A DNA stretch of 64,000 nucleotides from Phycisphaerae bacterium (GTDB lineage: Bacteria > Planctomycetota > Phycisphaerae > Phycisphaerales > UBA1924), in the NCBI GenBank assembly GCA_030429705.1, contig JAUIES010000004.1, positions 1 through 64,000 on the forward strand, in the 5' to 3' direction. The notes under the pieces were generated by a model. That model did not search any database. It saw nothing but the letters and a program-made list of their open reading frames with translations, and was not told the DNA's origin. The position numbers and the translations under genes are program-made. The first letter of the stretch is position 1. Each line of letters starts with the position of its first letter. This document shows, in pieces, positions 23,922 to 32,992 of the stretch.

Positions 23922-25292
23922 GTGAAGGAAGGGATGAATTGGACCGTGTTCGAGGCTCACCGCGCCACCGAGATGCGCGGGGCTCTTCGACTCCGTTCTT
24001 TGCGGCCGAATTCGCCGCGATTGGGGTGCGGGCGCTACACCATTGCCTTGTTGACGTCAGTGTTTTTCATGTCCATCTTCGCCGTGTCATCTGTGGTTGC
24101 GCAGGACGGGCTCGTGGAAGCGAGGCGCGACTTCCAAACTCGGCTGATCGAGGAACGGCACGAGGACCGTCCGTTGGAATCGCCTCCGTCGGACATCTAT
24201 TCGCTCGTCCAATACGAGTCACCTTCCGGCCCCATGCGAGCCTATCTGTCTGTTCACACCGATATTGAGCCGGGAGAGCGCCGGCCCGCTGTCGTGTGGT
24301 TGACGGGTGGATTTCCCGCTGCACGCGGTGGCAAAGGAATCTGGACGCTGGCGGCTGTAGAGAACGACCAGTCCGCATCGGCCTATCGCGATGAAGGTGT
24401 TGTGATGCTCGTGCCGACCGTACGAGGCACCGCCGACAACCCGGGTGTGCAAGAGGCGTTTTTCGGCGAAGTCGACGATGTGTTGGCCGCCGCCGCGTAC
24501 CTGCGTTCGCTGCCGATGGTCGACCCCGATCGCATCATCCTCGCGGGTCACAGCACCGGGGGCACGCTGGCCCTGCTCGTGGCAGAATCAACAGATCTTT
24601 TTTGTGCTGTCGTCTCGTTCGGACCGGTTGCGCGAGTCACCGATTACGGCGGGCGGACCTGGCCGTTCGATCCCGACGACCCCGATGAGGTGCGGCTGCG
24701 CTCTCCGCTGTACTTCCTCGATGCCATCAGAACGCCAACTCTGGTTGTGGAAGGCGATCGAGCGAACATAGAAGACCTTGTGCTGATGGACGAAGCGACG
24801 GACAATCCGAACATTCTTTTCGTCTCGCTCAAGGACGAGGACCACTTCACGCCGCTTGCACCTGTAAACCGGTGGCTTGCGAGAAAAGTGAGGCGAAGAG
24901 GAGATGTGGATTTCCGACTCTCGGCAACCGACCTGCACGGTGTCGTGCAAACATTCTACCGAGCGCAGCGTGAAGCACGAGACCTGCGATTGCTCGCCGA
25001 CCAACGGGCGGATGGGATCGCGCTGGGCGAGACTGTCACGCTTGAGTTCATTTGTGATCTCCGCACCTTGACGCGTCTGGATGCCGTGCGTGCTGCCTTT
25101 GACGGCTTCATGCCTGGCACCGTCACTGAACTGGTTGATGCGCATGACCGTCCGTACTTGCAGCTGCGATGGCGCCGCACGATGGCCCTTGTCCCGCAAG
25201 AGATTTTCGATGCCTCAGCCGATTTCAGCGCCGCCTGTCGGTCCGCCTGGGTACGGGATCGTGGCTGGGAACTCCCCGCCGATGGTCCCTGA
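23922..25292 (+). CDS. Secreted or membrane-anchored alpha/beta hydrolase with extra C-terminal domain
   Basis: A 456-residue protein from GTG 23922, which has GGAGG 4 bases upstream; ATG 23934 is an alternative. A membrane segment or signal (about residues 40-60, IALLTSVFFMSIFAVSSVVA) precedes an alpha/beta hydrolase of the prolyl-oligopeptidase type with nucleophile elbow GHSTGG, acid near LVVEGDRANIEDL and His in KDEDHFTP. From about residue 320 an additional domain contains GDVDFRLSATDLHG and a basic WRRTMALVPQEIF stretch. It faintly recalls RraB-like domains, but this is weak. The substrate is unknown. Confidence 0.7.
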   Translation: MKEGMNWTVFEAHRATEMRGALRLRSLRPNSPRLGCGRYTIALLTSVFFMSIFAVSSVVAQDGLVEARRDFQTRLIEERHEDRPLESPPSDIYSLVQYESPSGPMRAYLSVHTDIEPGERRPAVVWLTGGFPAARGGKGIWTLAAVENDQSASAYRDEGVVMLVPTVRGTADNPGVQEAFFGEVDDVLAAAAYLRSLPMVDPDRIILAGHSTGGTLALLVAESTDLFCAVVSFGPVARVTDYGGRTWPFDPDDPDEVRLRSPLYFLDAIRTPTLVVEGDRANIEDLVLMDEATDNPNILFVSLKDEDHFTPLAPVNRWLARKVRRRGDVDFRLSATDLHGVVQTFYRAQREARDLRLLADQRADGIALGETVTLEFICDLRTLTRLDAVRAAFDGFMPGTVTELVDAHDRPYLQLRWRRTMALVPQEIFDASADFSAACRSAWVRDRGWELPADGP

Positions 25293-25706
25293 ATATCGGT
25301 CACCGGGGCGGTGCACGACCAGCGTTTGAGGCCATCGATAGGACGCAGCTTAAATGCGCCCAGTGGCTAGCAGACATTGGCAAATGTTCGAAGGCGTGGT
25401 CATGGTTCGATGCAGATTTGGCAGGTCAGGCGAGAAGAGCCTGTCGTGTGAAGTCGATTCTGTTCCGGCATCGATGGCGTCGTGCGTGACGACAAGGCGG
25501 TTCCAAACAAAGTGCGGGAGACTGGCTTCTTCGTGGCCGTGTTTGCAACGGGACAGACGCCGCTGAGGCGAGAGGACTTGGCCAGCGGTCGAAAGTCGCT
25601 GGTCATTGCGTGTTATAGGGGGGGTTACAAGGAACCGATCGCGATCATCCGTAACCTAGACTGAAACGACTGTGCGTTGCAAGTTCATGGATCATGCACA
25701 GCGACC
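25293..25706. other. Intergenic stretch with one unassigned 60-codon frame
   Basis: About 410 bases between converging genes. A plus-strand frame from GTG 25482 to 25664 encodes about 60 residues (VRDDKAVPNKVRETGFF...) with no motif I recognise and no clear ribosome binding site. It may be a decayed gene end. Nothing else is evident. Confidence 0.4.
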
Positions 25707-26336
25707 TTACGAACTGCTGTCCGTATCTTCGGGTGGTAAGGGCTCGCCGGTCAATTCGTATCGCACACGCTCACCGAGTAGGCGCTCGATACTCGTCGGA
25801 CCCTGGTCACCGAGAGCCTGAACATGCCTGCGCGCGTCGTCGACTGAGTAGCCTTGGTACCGGACCAGGTAAGCCGTGTACAGAGTCCGCACGCGTCCGC
25901 CACGGCTGCAATGGACAAGCACATCGCCGTCGTGATCCTTCAGGGCCGCGGCGAAAGCGTCAACATCTGCAGGGCTGTATCCGTCGTCTCCGCCCAATGG
26001 TAGATGCGTGTAGCCCATGCTCAATTCATCAAGAACGCCAGGTTCATCGAACGAAAGCCCGTCCATCTCACCTTGCGTACGGCAGTTGACGACTGCTTGC
26101 ACACCTTGCGCTTGCAGATCGTGTAGTTGCGACTGCGACACCTGCCCGGAGAGAATCACCCTCCCGCTCCGATGCAGTTCCGCGTCCGCCATTGGAGTGG
26201 GATTCTGCGTCGCGGTCGTCGCACAACCGCCCACACTCAGCAGACAGAACAGTCCGATGACTGAGAGCACACGCGAACATACTCGTTGATCAACTCGAAA
26301 CGGGATGCGGCGATTGCGGTCGATCTGAGTTTTCAT
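25707..26336 (-). CDS. Dual-specificity-phosphatase-like lipoprotein (DUF442-type)
   Basis: A 209-residue protein. A long basic n-region and hydrophobic segment end in a lipobox (VGGC, about residue 38). The remaining domain has strands and helices of the cysteine-phosphatase fold, with SGQVSQSQLHDLQAQGVQAVVNCRTQGE and the active-site loop VHCSRGGRVR. The Cys-to-Arg spacing (CX4R) matches the DUF442/beta-lactamase-hydrolase-like group rather than classical CX5R phosphatases. The ATG has AAAGGA upstream. Likely anchored on a membrane facing the periplasm. Single-gene unit; substrate unknown. Confidence 0.75.
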   Translation of the reverse strand: MKTQIDRNRRIPFRVDQRVCSRVLSVIGLFCLLSVGGCATTATQNPTPMADAELHRSGRVILSGQVSQSQLHDLQAQGVQAVVNCRTQGEMDGLSFDEPGVLDELSMGYTHLPLGGDDGYSPADVDAFAAALKDHDGDVLVHCSRGGRVRTLYTAYLVRYQGYSVDDARRHVQALGDQGPTSIERLLGERVRYELTGEPLPPEDTDSSS

Positions 26337-26653
26337 TCTGGTTTTCCTTTAACTGTGCTCAAGGTGCGTACTGCGCATGGACTGGATCCAACGATCAGTT
26401 TTGAGAGTATCAACTGAGGACTTAGCCGGTCGTCACCGCAATGTAACTCAGCACTCACAACTCGCGTCATGGCGAGCCAACGGTGGCAAACGCGTCGCTT
26501 GCTCGCTTGGTGCTTTGGTTTGGCAAGACACTGGTGAACTTGAACACCTGACTGCGGGCAGTTGTTGGACGCGTGCCGGTCGATCGTTACCTTCTCGCAC
26601 TGAAGACAGAACGCAGATCATCAGAGCCGGTCGTTCGTATCTCAGTGGGGACA
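26337..26653. other. Intergenic stretch, no gene recognised
   Basis: About 317 bases upstream of the phosphatase and downstream of the SRPBCC gene, both on the minus strand. It presumably carries the phosphatase promoter, but no convincing -35/-10 pair stands out. Nothing else seen. Confidence 0.5.
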
Positions 26654-27112
26654 CTACGAGTTTGACGACAGTGCCTCATCAAGTGCCTTAAGAGCGAGAG
26701 GCCAGTTCTCTTGGTGTCCGTCGCGTGACTTGTCGGAAGCAAAACCGAAGTGGGTGAGATGAACTTCTGTGGCTGAACCCTTTGGAGTCAGTCGAATCAG
26801 TAAGACTGTCTCCGCACCTTCGGTACCTTCGCGCGAGCCATTGCCGGTGATCCAGGTCATTTCGATGCGTTCGTGTTTGACGATCTCGAGGAATCGGCCG
26901 TAGTGAGGATGCCTTCCCCATTCGTCGCGGTTGTAGAAAAAGTAGGGCCTTCCCAGTTCTGGCACCATGGCGAGTGTGCCGGGCTGGGCAAACCATGTGT
27001 CGAAGCGATCAGTCCATGCGGCGAATACATCTTGAATGCTGGCATTGACTGTGTGACTGCAGGTCGCTTGCAGCGGTCGATTGGTCAGATCAGGGCGTGG
27101 GATTTGGTTCAC
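26654..27112 (-). CDS. SRPBCC/AHSA1-family protein
   Basis: About 152 residues with a helix-grip START-like fold: ATCSHTVNASIQDVFAAWTDRFDTWF, then GRPYFFYNRDEWGRHPHYGRFLEIVKHERIEMTWIT, and a C-terminal helix. I chose GTG 27112 because a consensus AGGAGG lies 5 bases upstream; an in-frame ATG 29 codons earlier would overlap other signals and adds no family sequence. It follows the DinB gene by 49 bases, so the two are probably co-transcribed. Function beyond ligand binding is unknown. Confidence 0.82.
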   Translation of the reverse strand: MNQIPRPDLTNRPLQATCSHTVNASIQDVFAAWTDRFDTWFAQPGTLAMVPELGRPYFFYNRDEWGRHPHYGRFLEIVKHERIEMTWITGNGSREGTEGAETVLLIRLTPKGSATEVHLTHFGFASDKSRDGHQENWPLALKALDEALSSNS

Positions 27113-27161
27113 GAGTGCCTCCTGATGAACTGCGTACCTTTGATGCAGAACGAATGTTTGA

Positions 27162-27638
27162 TCATAGTTGATCCCACCCCCAGATCTGCATTTGAACATT
27201 TCGATCGAGCGTGTGCTTGCTGACTTTGAGTGTGAGCAGGATTCGGCCTCGATGGTGGGCTTCGTGGGCGATGAAGTAACTCAGCGTGGTGAAAATGCCG
27301 CGTTTGAAGCCTCGTCGTTTGGGTGCTTCGGCGAGTACATCGGTGAGCAGCGTGCGGATGGCGGCATCGGATTGTCTGAAGGCCTTCCGTAGCATTGAGC
27401 GTGAAGGTTTGGCGGTCGTGTCCAGTTTGACGATGCCCTCTGCGAGGTCTTTGGCCCGTTTTTCAAGGTGTGCGAGACGCAGATTGTGCATGTGGGCGAG
27501 TTCGCCCGAGACACCTCGGCCGCCACGGGTTGACAGTGTTGCGTGGAGACCCTCATCGGACACGGTATCCAGGATCAGACGATTGATCGTGCAGTTGGTG
27601 TCCCATGCGGTGGCGAGTTCGGCGGATTGATTCGTCAT
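27162..27638 (-). CDS. DinB-like four-helix-bundle protein
   Basis: About 158 residues starting MTNQSAELATAWDTNCTINR. The DinB/YfiT fold has a metal site of three histidines: here one in ELAHMHNLRLAHLEK and two in FIAHEAHHRGRILLTL. Such proteins are often thiol-dependent S-transferases or damage-inducible. ATG 27638 has AGGAGG 5 bases upstream; longer in-frame starts extend through unrelated sequence. It pairs with the SRPBCC gene downstream. Confidence 0.8.
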   Translation of the reverse strand: MTNQSAELATAWDTNCTINRLILDTVSDEGLHATLSTRGGRGVSGELAHMHNLRLAHLEKRAKDLAEGIVKLDTTAKPSRSMLRKAFRQSDAAIRTLLTDVLAEAPKRRGFKRGIFTTLSYFIAHEAHHRGRILLTLKVSKHTLDRNVQMQIWGWDQL

Positions 27639-27690
27639 CTGAACCTCCTGACAGGTTGCAGTTTCAATCAGAGATCGTTCACTCGCGATT

Positions 27691-28686
27691 TTATGGACTG
27701 CCGACCTCGGATGGGAGTTGGGTTGTGAATGCTCGGCTCGAACAATCGCCGAGCACGAAGCGCTCCTGGTGTGCTGGCCAATGCAGCGTGAGTGATCGAT
27801 CACCCGGTCTGTACGCAGCGACATAGAGCGTGCCCGATGCCTGAGCGTAGTTTGTACGCCAGAGCGGCGGTTGAAGAAAAGTGTCAATGGCTTGGGTAGC
27901 CGTGGTGGGGGTCGCGAGGAGTGATTCGAGCGTGCTCAGGCGTTCGACGCTTTTTGTTGAGGCACAATACTCCGGCCATTCGATTGTCGTTTGATGATTG
28001 GTCGAGGCTCGCTTGGTTACAAACCTGGTGGGCGAATCGGGGCTCGCATAGGCGGTGACGAAGGAGCCGTGCACATCGACGACGACGAAGGTATAGGGCA
28101 TGTAGACGGGGATGCGTTTGAGTGCGTGTGTTGCGTCCTCGACGGTTGCGCAGGTCTCGAGGATGTATCGGTTGATCAACGGGGCTGCAAAACCGTCTCC
28201 GACGGTGTTTCGGCCGCCGAACGCGAGCGCGATGGCGAGGCCGTGGTCGTTCATGCCATCGAGCGCCCCCCAGAGGCAATCGGCCAGCGCGATGGTGTTG
28301 TTGCCGAGCCAGGCGCTGTGCAACACAAGGTCATCGAGTAGATTCGGGTGGTGGTCGTAACTGCGGATCAGGACGGGGCCTTGATCGTCGAGCACAAACT
28401 GCGAGCACGCTCGGACGATGCGGGGGGGGTTGTAGAGTGCGAGGAACTGCTGGATTTCTTCATCGCAGCCAAACGCATGGATGAGTTGTTCGAACACGGG
28501 CACCAACTCGGGCATGTACTGCTGGAGTTTGCCGACGCTGACCTGCGCTGAAGGCGAGCCGGTTCGATGCATCCACTTCCGATAAGCCGGCCAATATTTG
28601 GCGAAGATTGGTGCGAGTGCGGCACCGGTTGGTTCGTCTCGGATTGCCCGAAATGAGATGGTGGACGGGACATCGTGATCGGTCAT
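27691..28686 (-). CDS. C45-family autoproteolytic acyltransferase/amide hydrolase
   Basis: A 331-residue protein with the Ntn-hydrolase plan of the acyl-CoA:6-aminopenicillanate acyltransferase (peptidase C45) group. The likely autoprocessing nucleophile is Cys in RIVRACSQFVLDDQGPVLIRS, followed by YDHHPNLLDDLVLHSAWLG and a GALDGMNDHGLAIALAFGG stretch typical of linear amide hydrolases. It would cut or form an amide bond. It is last in the five-gene operon and overlaps the ATP-grasp gene by 4 bases, which suggests that the two act on the same amide. Confidence 0.75.
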   Translation of the reverse strand: MTDHDVPSTISFRAIRDEPTGAALAPIFAKYWPAYRKWMHRTGSPSAQVSVGKLQQYMPELVPVFEQLIHAFGCDEEIQQFLALYNPPRIVRACSQFVLDDQGPVLIRSYDHHPNLLDDLVLHSAWLGNNTIALADCLWGALDGMNDHGLAIALAFGGRNTVGDGFAAPLINRYILETCATVEDATHALKRIPVYMPYTFVVVDVHGSFVTAYASPDSPTRFVTKRASTNHQTTIEWPEYCASTKSVERLSTLESLLATPTTATQAIDTFLQPPLWRTNYAQASGTLYVAAYRPGDRSLTLHWPAHQERFVLGDCSSRAFTTQLPSEVGSP

Positions 28687-30236
28687 AGCAACTTGAACTC
28701 GCCGGGCTCGATACCTGATTCGTGTTTGTGTTCTGGGGTGAGAGGGGTACCTTTGTAGGCTGCCTGAATGCCGCGCGTCCAGGTTTTGGCCCGTTCGGTG
28801 AGTTCAAAGTCGTCGGTCATGAATCGACCCGGGCTCACCAGGATACCGAGGTCTGCGCCGTTGTACAGGTAGTCGCCCTGACCGGAGATACGCAGGAAGA
28901 AAGCGCGGTTTTCGTGCTGCACTGTTCGGCGATGCGTCTGCATGCGAACATGTTGGATCTCTCCATGGTCGTTGATCTCCCAAAGACCCGATGGGGGGGC
29001 GTGTGTGATGTGCCGTAAATCGTCGCCGGTGTACTTCATGACGAGTTGCGACCAAGAGTCGATATTGTCTGGATCGGCCCAGCGCGCGTTGAGCTCGGCG
29101 ACATCAATCTGTGCGTCAACACCCATCCACTCAAGCAGATGGAAGAGAAAGAGCGGGGCATCGGCGTGTGCAAACGAGGCGAGGTTGGTCATGGAACTCG
29201 CCCCGGTGATACGAGGGTTGCATTCGCCGAGATAGACCTTGCCAGCGTCGAGATCGGTGAGGAAGTCGAGTTCGAAGTAGCCGCGGTAGCCAAGTGCGCC
29301 GAGTTCGTTGCCGAACGCCATTGCGGCATCTCGGGCTTGTTCGCGCGTTTCGGCATCAAATGCGCCGGCGAAGACTTCGTTGCCGCACCAGCCGCCGCGG
29401 TACGGGGTGAGTTCTTTGAAGCCGACCAGTTCGGTCATGAGCGGGCCGACGATTGTGCCTTCTCGTGTGACACATGCTTCGAGTGCAGCCCCTCTGCAGC
29501 GGATGCGTTTCATGATTTTGACTTCGGGCGCTTCGGTAATTTCTTCGGCGTATTTCTCGAAGTCGGCTTCATTCGAGATGAAAAAGGTGGTGTGACCGGA
29601 ATCGCCGTATGCGGTCTGAATGACGAGGTCGTCACCGAGGTCCATGGTGACCTCGCGGAGTGTTTTGTAAGAGTCGACTTTGGCGAGCACATTGGGGACA
29701 GATTGCACGCCGGCGCGGTCGGCGATGCGCGTTGTCTCGACTTTGTCGTCGATCTGATTGCGCAGGGCGGCGGATGGGAAACACACCTCAAGACCGAGTT
29801 GCTTGCACAACGATTCGGTCCTTTCATCGAACATTAGGAAGACCGCTTTGCCGCCCTTGCCGCGTTTGCGGATGAACTCGGCGACAGCCGGGTGAGCGAG
29901 CAGGTAGTTGTTGATGTCTTCGATGGAAGTCCAGGGTTCGTGTTCGATTTCCGGCGGGACGAAGACATTTGGGTGTTGGCCATCAAAGCAGTCGATCGCG
30001 TTGATATAGGTAAAGCCGCGCACCCATTCGTCCATGCCGAGCAGGTTGAACGGGGTTGCACTGATGAAATACACCGGCTCGGTGTTGCGGTAAAAGAACC
30101 GACGCAGGTCGGAGATACCTCGGAGTTCTTTCGCTGTTGGCTGGTGCGCTTGATCAGAAGCCAGCGGCTTGGCACCGGTGAGAAGCGATTCTTCAGCCTT
30201 GTTGACAGCGGTTCCGGTCGCTTGGCTCGTGCTCAT
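28683..30236 (-). CDS. ATP-grasp ligase (biotin carboxylase-like)
   Basis: A 517-residue enzyme. The ATP-grasp core includes SAALRNQIDDKVETTRIADRAGV, the flexible loop DLVIQTAYGDSGHTTFF, IMKRIRCRGAALEACVTREG, and metal/ATP ligands in GYFELDFLTDLDAGKVYLGECNPRITG. ATP-grasp enzymes activate a carboxylate as acyl phosphate and join it to an amine. No biotin or carboxyl carrier gene is nearby, so amide ligation is more likely than carboxylation. It overlaps the decarboxylase and C45 genes by 4 bases each. Substrates are unknown. Confidence 0.82.
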   Translation of the reverse strand: MSTSQATGTAVNKAEESLLTGAKPLASDQAHQPTAKELRGISDLRRFFYRNTEPVYFISATPFNLLGMDEWVRGFTYINAIDCFDGQHPNVFVPPEIEHEPWTSIEDINNYLLAHPAVAEFIRKRGKGGKAVFLMFDERTESLCKQLGLEVCFPSAALRNQIDDKVETTRIADRAGVQSVPNVLAKVDSYKTLREVTMDLGDDLVIQTAYGDSGHTTFFISNEADFEKYAEEITEAPEVKIMKRIRCRGAALEACVTREGTIVGPLMTELVGFKELTPYRGGWCGNEVFAGAFDAETREQARDAAMAFGNELGALGYRGYFELDFLTDLDAGKVYLGECNPRITGASSMTNLASFAHADAPLFLFHLLEWMGVDAQIDVAELNARWADPDNIDSWSQLVMKYTGDDLRHITHAPPSGLWEINDHGEIQHVRMQTHRRTVQHENRAFFLRISGQGDYLYNGADLGILVSPGRFMTDDFELTERAKTWTRGIQAAYKGTPLTPEHKHESGIEPGEFKLL

Positions 30237-32992
30237 GGGTTCATCCTTGTGGCGGTTGCGTTCATTCGTGTGTTTGACGGGCTTTGCTCAAGCGCTTGCG
30301 GGGTGAACACTCGGAGCCCCTTGACCGGGTCATACCCGTGAATCTCTTTGACATCGAGTGCGAGCAGGTATGAGAGGATCTCGTGGCTGACGACTTGACC
30401 GGGCACGAGAATCGGGAACCCCGGTGGATAGGGGGTGACGAAGGCAGCCGAAACATATTCGTGCCCGTTTTCGATGCGATTGAGTGTGCTGTGATCGAGT
30501 CCGATGAGGTCGATGTTGTCTTCGTCGTAAGCGAGGAAATAGGCACGGCGAAGATCGCCCTCGGGCGTTGGCGCGTCGTCAGGTTTGAAAGCGGCATGGA
30601 ACCGGCTGAAGTTTGGGAGCGGTGGCCCTTCGATCAGTGAATCGACGCGCGCCGAGTGGCGAGCGAGCCCTGAGTCGCTTTCGACAGAAAGTCGATCGGC
30701 GATATCGAGCGATATCTCGACGAGGGTTTCGACGAGGTAGGCGATGTCGCCGCGGGTCGTGCCGATATTGGGCATGAACAAAGCGGTGTTGCGTGATGTC
30801 TTGTTGATCTGAATGTCGTACTTGTCCATGAGCAGATGACGGAAGGTGTCGCCATCCATGCCGGTTGCGCCAATGTAAAGCGTCACCCGTGTCGGGTCGA
30901 GCGTAAACTCGTCCATGCGGTACGCGCGGTCGAGTTGCCCCCACCCGTGTTCCTGATCGTAGTAGAAACTGAGACCTGACGGACGGTGCTCGGCAGGGAT
31001 CATGTCTTCAGGTCGAAGCACGGTAAAGAATCGTGCGATATCAGGGTGTTCACTGATACGCTGGCGGAGCGTCATGGCGAGCCCGATGGTCTGCTCGACC
31101 ATTTCGAATCCTTCGAGTTCGACCTGACGCCGGCCGACATCGAGCGACGCAACAATTTGATAGTTGGGTGATGTCGATGTGTGGGTCATGAAGGCTTCAT
31201 GAAAGGAGTCCGCTGCTTTTTGCTCGAAGTCTTCATCGAACACATGAATCATCGACCCCTGTCGAAGGGAAGTGAGCGTCTTGTGCGTTGATTGCGTCGC
31301 GTAGACACGAATGCGGACTCTGTGTGGATCAACGAGCGCGTCTGCATCGCTTGCAGATGCGGTGGATTCCTGCGATTCGGCGAATCGTGTCTGATATTCT
31401 TCGGAACGGAATCTGCGGCGAAGTCGTGCTGCTGCGTCCATCGCGGTTCGGCGGCGAAGTGTTGGGCTGAATCGCGCATAGGCAAACCAGGCTTCGTCCC
31501 ACAGGAATATCATGTCGGGTTTGATGGCGAGGACGCGCTCCATGACGCGTTCGGGGTCGTAGGTGAGGCCATCAAAGGTGCAGTTCGTCAGGATGAGCAT
31601 TTTGACCTGATCGAGTTTGCCATTGGCTTTGAGATCGAGCAGTTGTCGTTCGATTTCTTCGAGCGGGACGGCGCCGTACATCGAGTATTGCGGCAATGCG
31701 TAGGAGTCGAGATAGACGGTCATCGCACCCGCAAGGACGAGCGCGTAGTGATGCGATTTATGGCAATCACGATCCACGAGCACGATGTCGCCAGGCTGAA
31801 TCATGGCTTCGGAGACGATTTTGTTTGCTGTTGATGTGCCATTGGTAACGAAGAACGACTGGCGTGCCCCGAATGCGCGGGCGGTGTTGTCCTGTGCCTT
31901 TTTGATCGGGCCGCGCGGCTGGAGCAACGAATCGAGCCCGCCGGAGGTGGCGGAAGTTTCAGCCATGAATATGTTCGGGCCGTAAAACTCGAGAAGGTCT
32001 TTGGCCCAGTGCCCGCTGCTCATGGACTTCCCACGCGCGATCGGCAGTGCGTGGAAGACACCGGTCGGTTTGGCGCTGTACTTGCGCAAGGCATCAAAGA
32101 ATGGCGCTTCGAATCTCGACCGAATGCCCTTGAGAATGCTGAGGTGTTGTTCCATGTGCTGTTCGAGGCGGTAGAACACACGGCGGAAGTTGCGACCAAG
32201 GTTGCCCGCGACGCGGTCGAGCGGCGCGTCGGTGACGAGAAACAGGTCAATCTCAGGCCGTAGTTTTTTAATGAGTTTGGCGAGTTCCACGCTTCGATCC
32301 AGCCCGAAGCAGGTTGGCATGGAGTCAGGTGTGAGGATGTCGAGGTACCGTTGGAGCGCCGGGTCTTTGTGTTCGGTACGGAACGCGTAGTTGTATCGCA
32401 GAAAGACGGTTTGAATGGTCCAGTTGAACTGCACCGCGATAAGTGCGTCTTCGAGCGATGGGACTGAGAGAACGCTATAGACGAACTCGTCGGAATCGCG
32501 TCGGCAGGATCGCAGTCCATCGCGGAGTTCTTCGCCGTCGTAGCCATCGACGCCATCAACCACGAGGACTTCAAAGTACGGTTTGCCGGCTTTGGTGTGC
32601 GGTTTTGAATGTGGTGTTTTTCGTTCGTCGCGATGATCTTCGTCGTCGTTGGTCGCGATGTCCGTGTGGCGTCTTCGATAGGCATCGCCGACGAGGAGGC
32701 GTGCGAGTTCGCGTGTTTCGGATGCGAGGTCGGCGTATTCGCCATGCGCCAAGAGTTCGGCGAGTCGCGCCATTCGATTCGGACCGGGGAACGCCCAGAA
32801 CGACTCAAAAGTCACAAGTCGGTTGAGACTCTGCTCGACGAGTGACCGGGGCTCTGTGAGGTCGCGATTTTCGCGGCTGAACTCTTTAAGCCATGCACAC
32901 CGCGATTGGAGATCGTTCCAAGTGTCCAGCCTCAACTGCGGTGCGCTGTAAGGCCCTGGCTGCTGTGACGCTGTCGTCGGGCTGAGTGACAT
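30233..32992 (-). CDS. Orn/Lys/Arg decarboxylase-family PLP enzyme
   Basis: A 919-residue protein with the layout of biodegradative basic amino-acid decarboxylases: an N-terminal wing/linker region of about 330 residues with poly-acidic HRDERK insertions, a PLP-binding major domain (FFVTNGTSTANKIV, DRDCHKSHHYALVLAG, LTNCTFDGLTYD, DEAWFAYARF, and PLP lysine in THKTLTSLRQGS) and a C-terminal domain with PYPPGFPILVPGQVV. It would decarboxylate arginine, lysine or ornithine to a polyamine precursor. It is longer than AdiA/LdcC (about 715-755). It touches the nitrilase gene by one base and overlaps the ATP-grasp gene. Confidence 0.88.
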   Translation of the reverse strand: MSLSPTTASQQPGPYSAPQLRLDTWNDLQSRCAWLKEFSRENRDLTEPRSLVEQSLNRLVTFESFWAFPGPNRMARLAELLAHGEYADLASETRELARLLVGDAYRRRHTDIATNDDEDHRDERKTPHSKPHTKAGKPYFEVLVVDGVDGYDGEELRDGLRSCRRDSDEFVYSVLSVPSLEDALIAVQFNWTIQTVFLRYNYAFRTEHKDPALQRYLDILTPDSMPTCFGLDRSVELAKLIKKLRPEIDLFLVTDAPLDRVAGNLGRNFRRVFYRLEQHMEQHLSILKGIRSRFEAPFFDALRKYSAKPTGVFHALPIARGKSMSSGHWAKDLLEFYGPNIFMAETSATSGGLDSLLQPRGPIKKAQDNTARAFGARQSFFVTNGTSTANKIVSEAMIQPGDIVLVDRDCHKSHHYALVLAGAMTVYLDSYALPQYSMYGAVPLEEIERQLLDLKANGKLDQVKMLILTNCTFDGLTYDPERVMERVLAIKPDMIFLWDEAWFAYARFSPTLRRRTAMDAAARLRRRFRSEEYQTRFAESQESTASASDADALVDPHRVRIRVYATQSTHKTLTSLRQGSMIHVFDEDFEQKAADSFHEAFMTHTSTSPNYQIVASLDVGRRQVELEGFEMVEQTIGLAMTLRQRISEHPDIARFFTVLRPEDMIPAEHRPSGLSFYYDQEHGWGQLDRAYRMDEFTLDPTRVTLYIGATGMDGDTFRHLLMDKYDIQINKTSRNTALFMPNIGTTRGDIAYLVETLVEISLDIADRLSVESDSGLARHSARVDSLIEGPPLPNFSRFHAAFKPDDAPTPEGDLRRAYFLAYDEDNIDLIGLDHSTLNRIENGHEYVSAAFVTPYPPGFPILVPGQVVSHEILSYLLALDVKEIHGYDPVKGLRVFTPQALEQSPSNTRMNATATRMNP

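Noticed and set aside
29046-29837. 263-codon plus-strand frame opposite the ATP-grasp gene
   Set aside because: Composition (many Glu-Val-Gly, Cys and Phe) and position mark it as the antisense of a real gene; no ribosome binding site or domain.
30233-32992. The large decarboxylase as part of an acid-resistance system with an antiporter
   Set aside because: No amino acid/polyamine antiporter gene lies beside it; its neighbours are ligases and amidases, which points to another role.
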